Shown here: in pieces, positions 1 to 10,472 of the stretch | Layout of the letters: each line of letters starts with the position of its first letter | Position numbering within the stretch: position 1 is the first letter of the stretch | Notes under the pieces: generated by a model | What the model was told of the DNA's origin: nothing | Database searches by the model: none | The model's input: the letters and a program-made list of their open reading frames with translations, nothing else | Translations under genes and position numbers: made by a program | DNA from: Zarea fungicola | Lineage: Eukaryota; Ascomycota; Sordariomycetes; Hypocreales; Cordycipitaceae | Assembly (NCBI GenBank): GCA_900169235.1 | Contig: FWCC01000269.1 | Location: forward strand, 1-64,000 | Direction: 5' to 3' | Length of the DNA: 64,000 bases

Positions 1-420
1 TTTGTTCGCCCCAACACACTAGCAATTAAAACGCCTTCTTAATAACTATATTGCACTAGAAACCAACCCTCATAATGCCCAGCTAGCACATAGGAAAATC
101 TAAAAGCAATTTAACTCCTAAAATAGTATTATAGCCCTTAAGGAGGCTTAAATACTATAACTTAAGGCGCAAATTAATATTATAAGGCCTTAAAAACGCG
201 CAAAAGTTTATAATAATCTAAATATATAATTTATTAAAGTTATATAGGTCGAAAATGTCTGTAGTAGACTCAATGAGCAACTATAGGGAATAGAATACCA
301 GCCAATAATTAATATAGATAAATTAGAGCTCTCTAAAGGCTTGGCTATTAATATATAGTATTTTTATATTATTATTAATTTATTTAAATTTATTATGAGG
401 CTTTTTTATTTATAGGTTAA
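1..420. repeat. AT-rich RIP-like relic of a coding repeat
   Basis: This stretch is far richer in A, T and TpA than its neighbours. From 275 one plus-strand frame reads as protein-like sequence to about 416, interrupted by TAG at 284-286 and again at 356-358. Both stops are one C-to-T change away from a glutamine CAG codon, the usual outcome of repeat-induced point mutation in ascomycetes. The parent is probably a transposase or other repeat-borne protein, but I do not recognise the family. The left edge lies outside the window. Confidence 0.45.
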
Positions 421-1736
421 GATGCATTTAGGTGGGCGATATGTGGGGGTGGGCGAGAAGTAGGTGGTCGACGTTAGTTAGTTGAATAAAATCGCTGTTC
501 CAGTTCGCTGGTTGGCGCAAATAAATGATTAATTTTTAAACCAATCGGAAACTTGAGAGTGCTTGACGGCTGAAAAGCAAAGACTGATGCGTTGTCACTG
601 ACTATGTGCCGATATGCGGCGTTATCGTTGAATTGTCTTAAAATTCATAAAAACAATGCTGTTTTATTGACTCATTCTGAAATTGTTACCTGTACCGATG
701 AGAGAATTGTGCGAGAACCCACCTAATAAAGAGCACCCAGTTCAACCTGACGCCCGGCCATGGTGGAGGACCGAGGTCTGACAGGTGTATTAATGGGTTT
801 TAATTTTATTTGAAAACAATACGATATTAAAATTACATGGAAATGACATATTATTTTGTAATCAATAAGATGGCGAATGTATAGTCTACATTTTCTTCCA
901 TGAACTTCTTTTATTTGAGCGGTTGTATGTATTTTGGTCTGCCTGTACGGAAAATCTGGTGGGTGTTTCGGTATACCTAGGTTAAGTGCTGACCAACACG
1001 TCCAATCGATTTGGTCGGCGGTTAGCAAATAATTAAAAGGTCCTATGCTGTGCCGGGTCTTGAGATGTCTTTGTTTCATCGGGAATCGGCCACAAAGATG
1101 AGAGCGGCTCCTTTCGGACGTGTCTTTGATCATAAATCATAACCTCTATGGTGCTGTATACATCGCGTGGTCTTAATCATAACACGGTGTCCCTCGCATG
1201 CGTACCGAGATTGAGCAGGAAAAAAAATCTGCACCCGAGTAGATAAGTAGGCGGCGCTGTTGTGTATGTGCCGTGTACGGAGTACGACGCTATAAGCAGC
1301 CACTTGAACCAGAAGAGGCATAATTAAAGTTACAGGTAGCCCACCATTAAATAGTAACAGTCAACGGCGCAGACTAACAAACAAGACTGTAGGGCAAAAG
1401 AATGAAATGATAGAGATGTGATGAATAGTCGTATTCTGTCCTGTCTAGACTGAAGACATCCGCGTCGACCACGGGGAATACCTGCCTACTTGGGTTACGT
1501 GGGTAGCATGCATCGCCCTGATCGAAGGGCCTGGAAGCTCGTACCCAAGATTTGTCCTAGGGAGAGGGAGGGGTGGAGTCAAAATTTATTTTGTGTGAGA
1601 GCCCCTTGACATTGCGTGCGTGTTCTCTATTTTTGTCGGCACATTTTTGCCTACTCACCAGCTACAAGGCCGAATACGCTAGCTCAGAAATATTTATTCA
1701 CAGCCATCTATTTCCTAGTACGTGCTTGGGAAAAGG
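421..1736. other. gene-free stretch
   Basis: I see no convincing gene here. A 136-codon open frame on the minus strand (723-1133) has no recognisable domain or intron-linked extension and is treated as chance. The stretch contains the distal upstream region of IRE1. Confidence 0.5.
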
Positions 1737-1773
1737 AAAAAAAAAAAAAAAANNAAAAAAAAAAAAAAAAAAA
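1737..1773. other. poly-A run with two unresolved bases
   Basis: A run of A spans 37 bases, with N at 1753 and 1754. The two Ns mark a homopolymer the assembly could not resolve, so the true length is unknown. It lies about 400 bp upstream of the IRE1 start. Open frames crossing it are not trustworthy. Confidence 0.9.
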
Positions 1774-2053
1774 GCTTCCAATAGGGGGGGCTGGATCGTC
1801 GCACAGCCCACAGCTGCTTGTCCCGCCCACACAAATCGAGTCTGGCCAGCCGTTGACTCCGCTTCCTTCGTCCATCCTCCACGAATTCAACGGACAGACC
1901 GACAGCTCTTTCAACCGTCTTCATCAACCATCCGCATCCAGCTGCATCGACTCATTTTGCATTTCGACATTTCGACATTGCTGCACATTGCTGTTGCTAC
2001 AGTGTACCCGCCGCTGCATCCACGCCACCGACTAGTGTTTGAGCGGACCTGGA

Positions 2054-2230
2054 ATGGCTGATGTTCTCTCGCATCTGCATCCGCTGGATTGGCCCTGGTA
2101 TTAAAGTTTGATCGCTCTTCATGTGGCATTGATGCCATCGACAGCCTCGCCCAACTCAGCTTCTCTACACGCCACCCGACATGATGCGGCGTCGTCCCGG
2201 CGACGGGCGGCGTTCCGCCCAGCAGAATAG
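2054..2230 (+). promoter_or_regulatory. three upstream ORFs in the IRE1 leader
   Basis: Three ATG-initiated frames precede or overlap the IRE1 start: a 16-residue frame at 2054-2104, a three-residue frame at 2121-2132, and a 32-residue frame at 2132-2230 that starts 49 bp before the IRE1 ATG and runs past it in another frame. If the transcript begins upstream of 2054, ribosomes would meet all three first, and the overlapping one would compete directly with IRE1 initiation. The transcription start is not visible, so a regulatory role is inference. Confidence 0.4.
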
Positions 2231-5200
2231 GCTGCTCCTCGCCTTTGCCATTATTCTTCTGCCCTGGCTTCAGCTCGCCGATGCCCAGCAGCAGCAGCAG
2301 CAGCAACGCAACCAAGCACCCCACGCCATCCACTCTGGCTCGCCGCACGCGAACCACGATGCACACAACGACAGGGTGTCCCTTGATGACGCCGCCCGAT
2401 GGGCAGCCTCATCCATCGACGCCGTAACCAGTCAGCCCCCCGAAGCGACCGCCGGTGCCCCCAAGTCCCGGTACACGGCGCGCGCCTCGAGCCGACAAAA
2501 CCAAAAACGCAAAATCATCAACCCCGACGATGAGAGCGCCCTCGCAACTTTAGCTCCGGCCGAGTCCGTCCGAGCACCAAGACCTCCCAGCGATCTTCGA
2601 CCCCGCAGCATTCCTGCTTCGGGGCTGACATCGACGCAGAATGCGCGGAACCTGGAGGATTGGGAAGTTGAAGACTTTGTTCTTCTGGCGACCGTCGATG
2701 GAGACTTGTATGCCAACGACCGAAACACCGGCAAGGAGCGTTGGCATCTCGAAGTCGACCTACCCATGGTCGAGACCAAGCACTACCGTAACAACAACTC
2801 GGCCGACCAAGACTACAATCCCGTGGACCACTACCTCTGGGTTGTCGAGCCAAATTCCAACGGTGGCATCTTCATCTGGCGTCCAGACCTCGAGGCCGGC
2901 CTCATCCGAACCGGCTTTACCATGAAGAGCCTCGTCGAGCAGCTCTCTCCGTACTCTGACGAGGAGGCCCAAATCGTATACACTGGTGATAAAAAGACAA
3001 CCATGGTCACCATTGATGCCGCGACGGGCCAGGTTCTTAAGTGGTTCGGATCTAGTGGTGCTCATGTCAACAGGGATGACTTTTGTCGTCAGGCGAATAC
3101 CTTTGAAGACGCCGACAATGAAGAGTGTCTGACGCGCGGAACCATCACCCTGGGCCGGACCGAGTACACTGTCGGCATTCAGGGCTCCGACAGCCGCCCC
3201 ATTGCCACTCTGAAATATTCCGAATGGGGTCCCAATACCTACGACAGTGATCTCTACCTCCAGTATCATACGTCGCTCGACAAGCGATATATTACGAGCA
3301 GACATGACGGAAAAATCTACGCATTTGATCAGTCCCGCGCGGACAAGACGACCACGCTATTTTCCAATAAATTTGCGGCCCCCGTCGCCAGTGTCTTTGA
3401 TGTTTGTCGCTCCTGGGAGACTTCTGGGTCTGGCAACAACCCACAGCTTGTAGTCCTTCCCCAGCCACCCATGCCCGCTCGCGACAAGAGCGAGAAGCTC
3501 ATGCGGTCAAACAGCATCTTTTTGAACCAGACCGAGACGGGTAGCTGGTACGCCATGTCTGGTCAGGCCTATCCCCTGATTATCGATGCTCCCTTGGCCC
3601 AAATTGCCAGCCCGGAGTGGTGGAGTATTCTGCCTTCGGTGGATACCATCAGTCAAGCCAAACTGGAGCGGGCCCTTGTGGGCAATCACTTTCTCGAATC
3701 CATCCGGGGAGACAACCACCAGTTCCCCAGTCTCCCTGGCCGGTCGGGCGAAGAAGTGGTCCAGAGACCAGCGCCCAACATGGCAACCGGAGGTGCTGAG
3801 CCGCCCGACTCCACCGACGAGCCTACCATTATTACAAAGGTCAAATCTCTTCCGCAAAGCGCTGCAAATAGTGTTGTGGATTTTGTGAGCAATCCGATTT
3901 TGATAATCCTCTTCTTCGTTGCTATTGTGTACAATCAGAAGAAGCTTCGCCGCTCATATCACAGACTTCGATCCAACGGGTTTCAAAAAGGGCTGGTGCA
4001 GGAAGTTCAAACGCTCTTCTTTTCTGAAACTTTGCCGGAAGAGAAGTCGAGCATTGTCACTGGCGAGAAACAGGATGAGGCTGTCAAGGAAGACGACGTT
4101 GTCAAGAACGAGAACGATGCTCAAGTCAAATCAGGTGATGAGCTGGCCAAGGCTGCAGAGCCGCCCACTTTGAAGGAGGAAAGTTCAGACTTGGCAGATC
4201 AACAAAAGACACCCGGCTCGGAGACCAAGGCTGGTGAGGAGCAAGCCAACGACCTGGAACCCCCCGAGACGCCTGCCAAGAGCAAGAAAAAGGCGCACCG
4301 TGGGCGACGTGGAGGCGTAAAGCACCGACCCAAGAAGCAGAGCGAGCACTCGCAGTCTCGTGGCGACGAGCCTGATGTTTCCACGGTGGAAGAGGCTGTG
4401 AAGAATGCCAAGCGGCTGGGAGACAGACCAAGCCTGCAACCCGATGTAATGACAGTGCACAACGACATGAGCGCGGTGACGAACCCAATTATGCGTATGG
4501 GCAATATTGAGGTCAATACCGAGGAGCAGCTTGGCACTGGCAGCAACGGCACTCTTGTTTTTGCAGGTCGCTTCGATGGGCGCGATGTGGCGGTGAAGCG
4601 TATGCTAATCCAGTTTTACGACATTGCCTCGCAGGAAACTAGACTGCTGCGTGAAAGCGATGACCATCCCAATGGTAAGAAAACAATACAGGTTTAAACA
4701 GCCACCAAATACTAATCACTGCCTTTTTCTTATGTTTAGTCATTCGATACTACTCTCAGCAGATTCAGGAAGGCTTTCTGTACATTGCACTGGAACGATG
4801 TGCGGCGTCTCTGGCGGATGTTGTAGAGAGACCACATCATTACCGCGAACTGGCAAACGCTGGCAGAATGGATCTTCCCGCCGTGCTGTACCAAATTACG
4901 AATGGTATTAGTCATTTGCATAATCTTCGAATTGTGCATCGTGATCTGAAGCCACAAAATATTCTGGTCAACATGGACAAGGATGGCAAGGCCAGACTTT
5001 TGGTGTCTGATTTTGGTCTATGCAAGAAGCTTGAAGGAGGCCAGTCGTCGTTTGGTGCTACTACCGGACGGGCGGCTGGTACCTCTGGCTGGCGTGCTCC
5101 AGAGTTGTTGCTGGACGACGACTCTCGTGACATTTCCATGGTGGACGCAAGCACGCATAGTGGCTCGGGCTCTGTGCTTGTTACTGATGGGTTGATGCCG

Positions 5201-5881
5201 GGCAGCCGCAGGGCAACGCGGGCCATTGATATATTCTCACTGGGACTTGTCTTTTTCTACGTCTTGACGAATGGGTCGCATCCTTTCGATTGCGGTGACA
5301 GGTACATGAGAGAGGTCAACATTCGAAAGGGCAGCTACAACCTGAACCTGCTGGACGCGCTGGGTGATTTTGCCGAGGAGGCCAAAGACTTGATTGCGTC
5401 CATGTTGGATGCGGATCCCAAGAGGCGACCGCCAGCACGGGAAGTCATGGCACATCCATTTTTCTGGTCAGCCAAGAAGAGACTGGCGTTTTTGTGTGAC
5501 GTGTCGGATCATTTTGAAAAGGAACCAAGAGATCCTCCGTCGCCGGCGCTGGCTGAGCTCGAACGACACGCTGCTCAAGTCACTAGGGGTGATTTTCTCA
5601 AGGTCCTGCCGCGCGAGTTTGTCGACTCGCTGGGCAAGCAGCGCAAGTACACGGGCTCTCGGCTGCTGGATCTTTTGCGCGCGCTGCGCAACAAGCGTAA
5701 CCACTACGAAGACATGTCGGAGAGCTTGCAGCGTTCCGTGGGACCGCTACCGGATGGATACTTGAGTTTCTGGACGACTCGATTTCCTGCCTTGCTACTT
5801 TCGTGCTGGAATGTCGTGTACAATGTTCGATGGGAGGAGACTGATCGATTCAGGGATTATTATGAGCCGGCTGGTCTGTAG
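2181..5881 (+). CDS. IRE1: IRE1 unfolded-protein sensor kinase/endoribonuclease
   Basis: Type I ER membrane protein of 1,211 residues that senses unfolded proteins and splices HAC1-type mRNA. Exons are 2181-4674 and 4740-5881; the 65-bp intron falls inside the kinase domain. A signal peptide is followed by a polyglutamine tract (CAG repeats near 2286). A beta-propeller-like luminal domain covers roughly residues 160-480 and a membrane span roughly 567-586. A Lys/Glu-rich linker then leads to a kinase with AVKRM lysine near 806, HRDLKPQN near 898 and DFG near 922. As in other fungal members, a long insert follows the APE-like motif. The C-terminal KEN nuclease region holds an RNKRNHY segment, retaining the catalytic Arg, Asn and His positions of the family. 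No key residue is missing. The ATG at 2181 is followed by a second Met codon. Confidence 0.96.
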
Positions 5882-6195
5882 GGACAGAATGACGTGATTG
5901 GTTTATGAGTTATGGCGGGATTCGCATGGAGTATTGCATTTAAACAGATTGACTAGTACATGAATAAAGACTGAATTTGCATATGAATACATCTTTTGCA
6001 GATGAATTGATTGGTGGAATATATTTCTATTCATCATAATGAGTGATGCTATGACAAGCGAGGTCGCTTCGTAGATGCAAGGGTACGGCGTAGCAGTCCT
6101 GGCTCGTGCAGGCCAGTGTGGATGCCAGTCTCATTGCAAACTCCAAAAGAGGAAGTAGTCTTGAGTTTTGGTGTATCTCGGCATGACGGCTGGCA

Positions 6196-6246
6196 CGTTG
6201 GATGGGCGTTGGATGGGCGTTGAATGGGCGTTGAATGGGCGTTGGC
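6196..6246. repeat. 11-bp tandem repeat in the LYS1 promoter
   Basis: About four and a half copies of an 11-bp unit (GTTGGATGGGC and the variant GTTGAATGGGC) lie about 220-270 bp upstream of the LYS1 ATG and 315-365 bp after the IRE1 stop. The copies differ only by G/A. They could be a binding-site array or a neutral minisatellite. Confidence 0.75.
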
Positions 6247-6464
6247 CAACGGCGTGCGGAGTAGACGAGATAAAAATATCGCGCCACTAAGCGGCCAATC
6301 AAGGGATGAATGCCCCGCACCCCGAGATCGGAAGATGTGAATCACTCACTAGAATACCACTTGAAACTTTCTCAAGCTTCCATCTTAAAAAGGCCACACC
6401 CATTTTCTTTTCTTCCACATCCATTGCTTGATCAATTCGATCCAACACACACATACTCGCAATC

Positions 6465-7735
6465 ATGGCTACGGTTATTCATCTGCGGTCAGAGACCAAG
6501 CCTCTGGAGCGTCGCTCACCGCGTAAGTTTTTACCCCGCCAAAAATGAAGAAATAGTAGCTCTGCGCATTTCGATGCCTCCAGACCGCCTCTCTATCAGA
6601 AGCTATCAGAAGCCGCCAGAAGCCATCACCAGCTTTGAAAACAAAAGAAAATGTCTAATCACAATCATTGAATGCTCCAGTCTCGCCCAGCACCGCCAAG
6701 GCCCTCATCGACGCCGGCTACACCGTCAAGGTCGAAGAGTACCCCGAGCGCATCTACAAGATTGACGAGTTCCGTGCCGTCGGCGCCGAGATTGTCCCCG
6801 CCGGCAGCTGGGAAAAGGCCCCCAAGGACCACGTCGTCCTCGGCCTCAAGGAGCTCCCCGAAGACGAGGCCCTCGACTTCCCCGGCACCTACATCCACTT
6901 CCAGCACTGCTACAAGAAGCAGGACGGCTGGGCCGCGTGCCTGCGCCGCTTCCACCGCGCCGGCGGCCTCCTCTACGACCTCGAGTTCCTCACCCACGCG
7001 AACGGCATGCGCGTCGCCGCCTTTGGCTACTTTGCGGGCTACGCGGGCGCCGCCGTCGGGCTGCTCACCTGGGCGCACCAGACGCTGCACCCAGACGTGC
7101 CCATGCCCGCCCTGCGGCCCTTTGACTCGGCGCCGGAGCTGATTGCGCACACCAAGGCGGTCCTGGCGCCCGCCGTCGCCGCCAACGGGGGCAAGCAGCC
7201 GCGCGTGATTGTCATTGGCGCCCTGGGCCGCTGCGGCCGCGGCGCGGTGGACTTTGCCACGGCGGCGGGCATCGCCGAGGACTCTCTGCTCAAGTGGGAT
7301 CTGCCCGAGACCAAAAGGGGGGGACCCTTCCAGGAGGTGGCCGAGTCGGACATCTTTGTGAATGCCGTGTATCTGGGCCCGCACAAGATCCCGCCCTTTG
7401 TGACGTTTGAGTCGCTGGCGATTCCGACGCGCAGGCTCAAGACCATTGTGGACGTGAGCTGCGACCCCAACTCGGCCAACAACCCCATCCCCGTGTACGA
7501 CACGCACACGACCTTTGAGCAGCCCACGACGACGACCAAGGAGAAGCTGGCGCAGGGGCCGGAGCTGCGCATCGTGGCGATTGACCACCTGCCCACGCTG
7601 GTGGCGAGGGAGTCGAGCGACGAGTACTCGGCGGCGCTGCTGCCGAGCCTGTTGACGCTGAATAAGAGGGATAGCGAGGGGGTGTGGACGCGGGCTGAGG
7701 AGATTTACAAGGCGCGCTGTGCTGAGCTTCCTTAG
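6465..7735 (+). CDS. LYS1: saccharopine dehydrogenase (NAD+, L-lysine-forming)
   Basis: Catalyses the last step of the fungal alpha-aminoadipate lysine pathway: saccharopine plus NAD+ gives lysine and 2-oxoglutarate. Exons are 6465-6522 and 6681-7735, giving 370 residues, the normal family length. The 158-bp intron after codon 19 restores the typical N-terminus (RSETKPLERRSP). Lys76 and His95, in the GLKELP and HFQHCYK segments, match the catalytic Lys/His pair known from yeast Lys1. The NAD fold appears as VIGALGRCGRGA. The yeast enzyme ends in a peroxisomal PTS1 tripeptide, but this one ends CAELP, so no PTS1 is visible. The coding part is strikingly GC-rich with C/G third positions, suggesting high expression. 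Confidence 0.95.
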
Positions 7736-8351
7736 ACGAAGAGTGTGCACTTTGATTGAAGAAATGGAGTAGACTTTGGTTTAGTCTCACAAAAAGAGAT
7801 ATAATTGCGTTTTAGAACGATTAAAATAAAGACAAAGATGCACCTCTGCGGAATTTTATCCACAGGTAATCGCCTGCAAATTGATGGGAAAGCCTCATTG
7901 TGAACTGGAATGTGCTCTGAATATTTGTTTGGTGTTAGCCATTATAGTATTCATGTCCTCATCTGCAGCATCGGTAGAGCTTGGTCTCTAATCATGTTAG
8001 TTTGCAAAGATTGCCTCCTTGTACGACTTTTCTTGGCGAAACCGTAGCCTGTGGAACCAGTATCTAAATTGTGAGCAATGGTTGGCGCGGATCAGGACCA
8101 AGACAAAAGCATTCAACGCCGACAATTCCACAACCAAGTTCAGTGCTTATAAACAACGTAAAAGGTGACACGAAAGACGAGAACGGCTTTGGTAATCGGC
8201 AATTTAGCACCAGTTGCAATGGCAAAGACCAAGCAAATGGTCTTTATAAGCCACCTCTACAGCCTCTCCCCTCGCCATCTTCTCCCTTGTAGCAATCAGT
8301 TTGTGTCTTGCATAATCCAAATTACTATAGCTTCTTCCATATCTAACAAAC

Positions 8352-8828
8352 ATGTCCGAAAATAGCCAAGCAGCGGTTGCCGTCAATAAGACCTTGACCT
8401 CCACCACGGTCAAGGTATCTTCCAGTGGCGAGCGCGCGAGGGTCATTGCTAGTTTCCGCGGCCAGCATCTCGTCTCTGATGGCCCAATCTACGCGGGCGG
8501 CCCCGCGGAGGCTGCCGCTCCGACCGAGCTCATGCTCTCCTCCCTCGGCAGCTGTGCCCTGTGCATGATGGACCTAGCATGCGCCAGAGATGGCATCCCG
8601 CTCAAGAGGAGCGCTGTGGACATTGAGTCCAAGTTTGGCTCCTCTTCGCGGAGCGTTGACGGGGAGAGTGTCAAGACGTTTGATGAGGTCACTCTCAAGT
8701 TTACGTTTGAGGGCATCTCGGGCGAGCAGGCGGCGAAGCTTGTGGGAATGTTTCATGCCAACTGCCCGATTTATGGCTCGCTGAAAGTAGCCACTACCCG
8801 TATGACAACTGAAGTCGAAATTCGATAG
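8352..8828 (+). CDS. OsmC/Ohr-family protein
   Basis: Intronless gene for 158 residues. The OsmC fold family contains thiol-dependent peroxidases acting on organic hydroperoxides. The two cysteine positions expected for the family are present: Cys68 in LGSCALC and Cys138 in HANCPIYG, with the helix between them. The N-terminal 20 residues are polar and give no clear targeting signal. It follows LYS1 in the same direction after about 615 bp. Peroxidase activity is inferred from the paired cysteines; some members of the fold have other roles. Confidence 0.85.
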   Translation: MSENSQAAVAVNKTLTSTTVKVSSSGERARVIASFRGQHLVSDGPIYAGGPAEAAAPTELMLSSLGSCALCMMDLACARDGIPLKRSAVDIESKFGSSSRSVDGESVKTFDEVTLKFTFEGISGEQAAKLVGMFHANCPIYGSLKVATTRMTTEVEIR

Positions 8829-9266
8829 TTGATGTTTAAGAAGAGCATTGTTGCGAAGCATGGGTCATTCAAGTTTTCTAGCGACGAGGACATATCCGCA
8901 TGGCAGGATTGATAGGTGTAACGTCCCGAGAACCAGTATCTGGCACTCATACAGAGATTCTGTAATGGATTTTTTATCTCTTTATTTATTTATACTTTTT
9001 TCTTCTTTTTCGTGCGCGGTGTTGCAAAGCCTGCTAAACTAGAAGAGCGCATGCCATCTATTCAACGTATAGATAAAAATAATGGACTTGATGGTAAAGA
9101 GAAAATTCAGGTTCATGCTGTAAGAAAACGTGTATGATGTTTTGTTGCATCCTCCCGAGAATTTCGTTTCTTTTCATTTAATAAGAATCCTTTGTCTGTT
9201 GCATTGCTCGTTAGCGTCCCGAAACCAAACCAGGGATGCACCGATGGAACGCTCCAGTTTGACAAC

Positions 9267-9795
9267 TCAAAATACTTGAGCATGATATCTATGTGGCAGA
9301 GGAGCTAATCTAAGGACGACAATTTTATTTGCTGTGGTAGTGTCGCTTCCCAAAATGGGTTGAGGAAATTCGCTGTCAATTGTATGGACGGATAAATTGG
9401 CAATGTTGCTGCGTTTACGGCACAGTATTGCCGTCAATTTAATTAAAAGCGCCAACAGGTTAATAAATCCCACAAACCCTCCAATGAAATAATCTTCTTC
9501 AAACGACGGTATGCCGGCCGCGCGCTGGAGGGCGGGAAATAATAGGCTGCTAGTAATTAAATCAATCAGAATCGTAATAATTCAAGGTTGCAGTAACATG
9601 GCATGGATGAAGGAGAACTGGTTTTGAGACGACTCGCCAAAGCAACAGTCGATTAAGAAGAATACATACGGGTATTTTTGACAAGTAATAAAGGTCTAAA
9701 CATATCTCTGGCGACATTAGACTGCCAAACTGCCCAGGAATCCTGCCCGGCGCAAGGCTGTGCTTGCCCGCTTTAATAAAGTCTGCCAGCTCCAT
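9267..9795 (-). CDS. small spliced membrane protein candidate
   Basis: Not a family I recognise. Two minus-strand segments join in frame: exon 1 at 9795-9670 and exon 2 at 9524-9267, with an intron that starts GTATGT and ends CCTCCAG after a pyrimidine-rich stretch. The product would have 127 residues. Exon 1 encodes MELADFIKAGK and a SLMSPEICLDLYYLSK segment. Exon 2 has an acidic FEEDY patch, then a hydrophobic span (GGFVGFINLLALLIKLTAIL) followed by CRKR, as for a single-pass membrane protein. The frame stays open upstream of the chosen ATG, so the N-terminus may be longer through a missed first exon. It converges on the OsmC gene and diverges from the next gene by 83 bp. Confidence 0.35.
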
Positions 9796-9878
9796 ACAAA
9801 CAAAAACGGCCGTGGCCAACGCATCATCCACATCAACTAGGAGAGCGTCGCGCTCAACATTATACGACACCCGCCGCT

Positions 9879-10371
9879 ATGCGCAAGTCTGAGGACGCAG
9901 GCGAGCCTCTGCTCTTTCGCAGCAGCCACGACGGAGCGGAATGTTGGAGTAGCGCAGCGCCCGCAGCCCATGCCAGCGCTGAAGAGGTCCGAAAGCACAT
10001 CATCCATTTACTCCATCACGGGTGTCATCTGCCAATCGCTGCAGCTGCGGATATAGCGGCGCGGTGGACGATCGGTACAGGCCAGGACTTGGCGTCTTTT
10101 GACGCGGACGCCCTTCGCGCCATTTTGGGGGCTGAAGCGGGATCAGTCATTTATCACCGCAATCGGCAGTACAACAGACCACATCCCGGGCGGCGCGAAC
10201 TACGGCTGCGCAGCGTTGAAGGTATGCCAAATAGAGTCCCACTGCGGCTTTGCAATCCGACATGCACTGACTGTCTTTAATGTGCTAGGTATGATAATGG
10301 CGCTGTTTGGGCTGATGGTTGTATTTACAGGCCTGTACCTTATCATTTCAGCCGCCAATTGTTCTGGGTAA
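9879..10371 (+). CDS. small tail-anchored-like protein candidate
   Basis: No recognised family. Exons 9879-10221 and 10289-10371 join in phase across a 67-bp intron (GTATGC start, CTGAC branch site, GCTAG end), giving 141 residues. The soluble part holds an Ala-rich, His-rich segment (KHIIHLLHHG) and a basic stretch. Exon 2 encodes almost only a membrane span (MIMALFGLMVVFTGLYLIIS) followed by AANCSG and the stop, so the protein would be tail-anchored. Its start is 83 bp from the divergent gene at 9795, so the two may share a promoter. Good intron phase and a clean C-terminal span are the main support; codon use is unremarkable. Confidence 0.45.
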
Positions 10372-10472
10372 TGAGCAAGCCGGTATGGCATTAACATCGT
10401 TCGGGAAGGACACGCTTTCAGACGGGGTCTCTGTATATAGGAACAATTGTCTCGAGTATATAAAAACCAGCT

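Noticed and set aside
723..1133. 136-codon minus-strand frame
   Set aside because: No recognisable motif, no splice-linked extension, and the surrounding sequence is gene-poor.
1573..2061. Long plus-strand frames crossing the poly-A run
   Set aside because: They owe their length to the homopolymer of uncertain size and contain ambiguous bases; no domain is seen.
6665..7750. Very long minus-strand frame opposite LYS1
   Set aside because: It is the antisense shadow of a GC-rich coding region; the plus strand encodes a complete, well-recognised enzyme.
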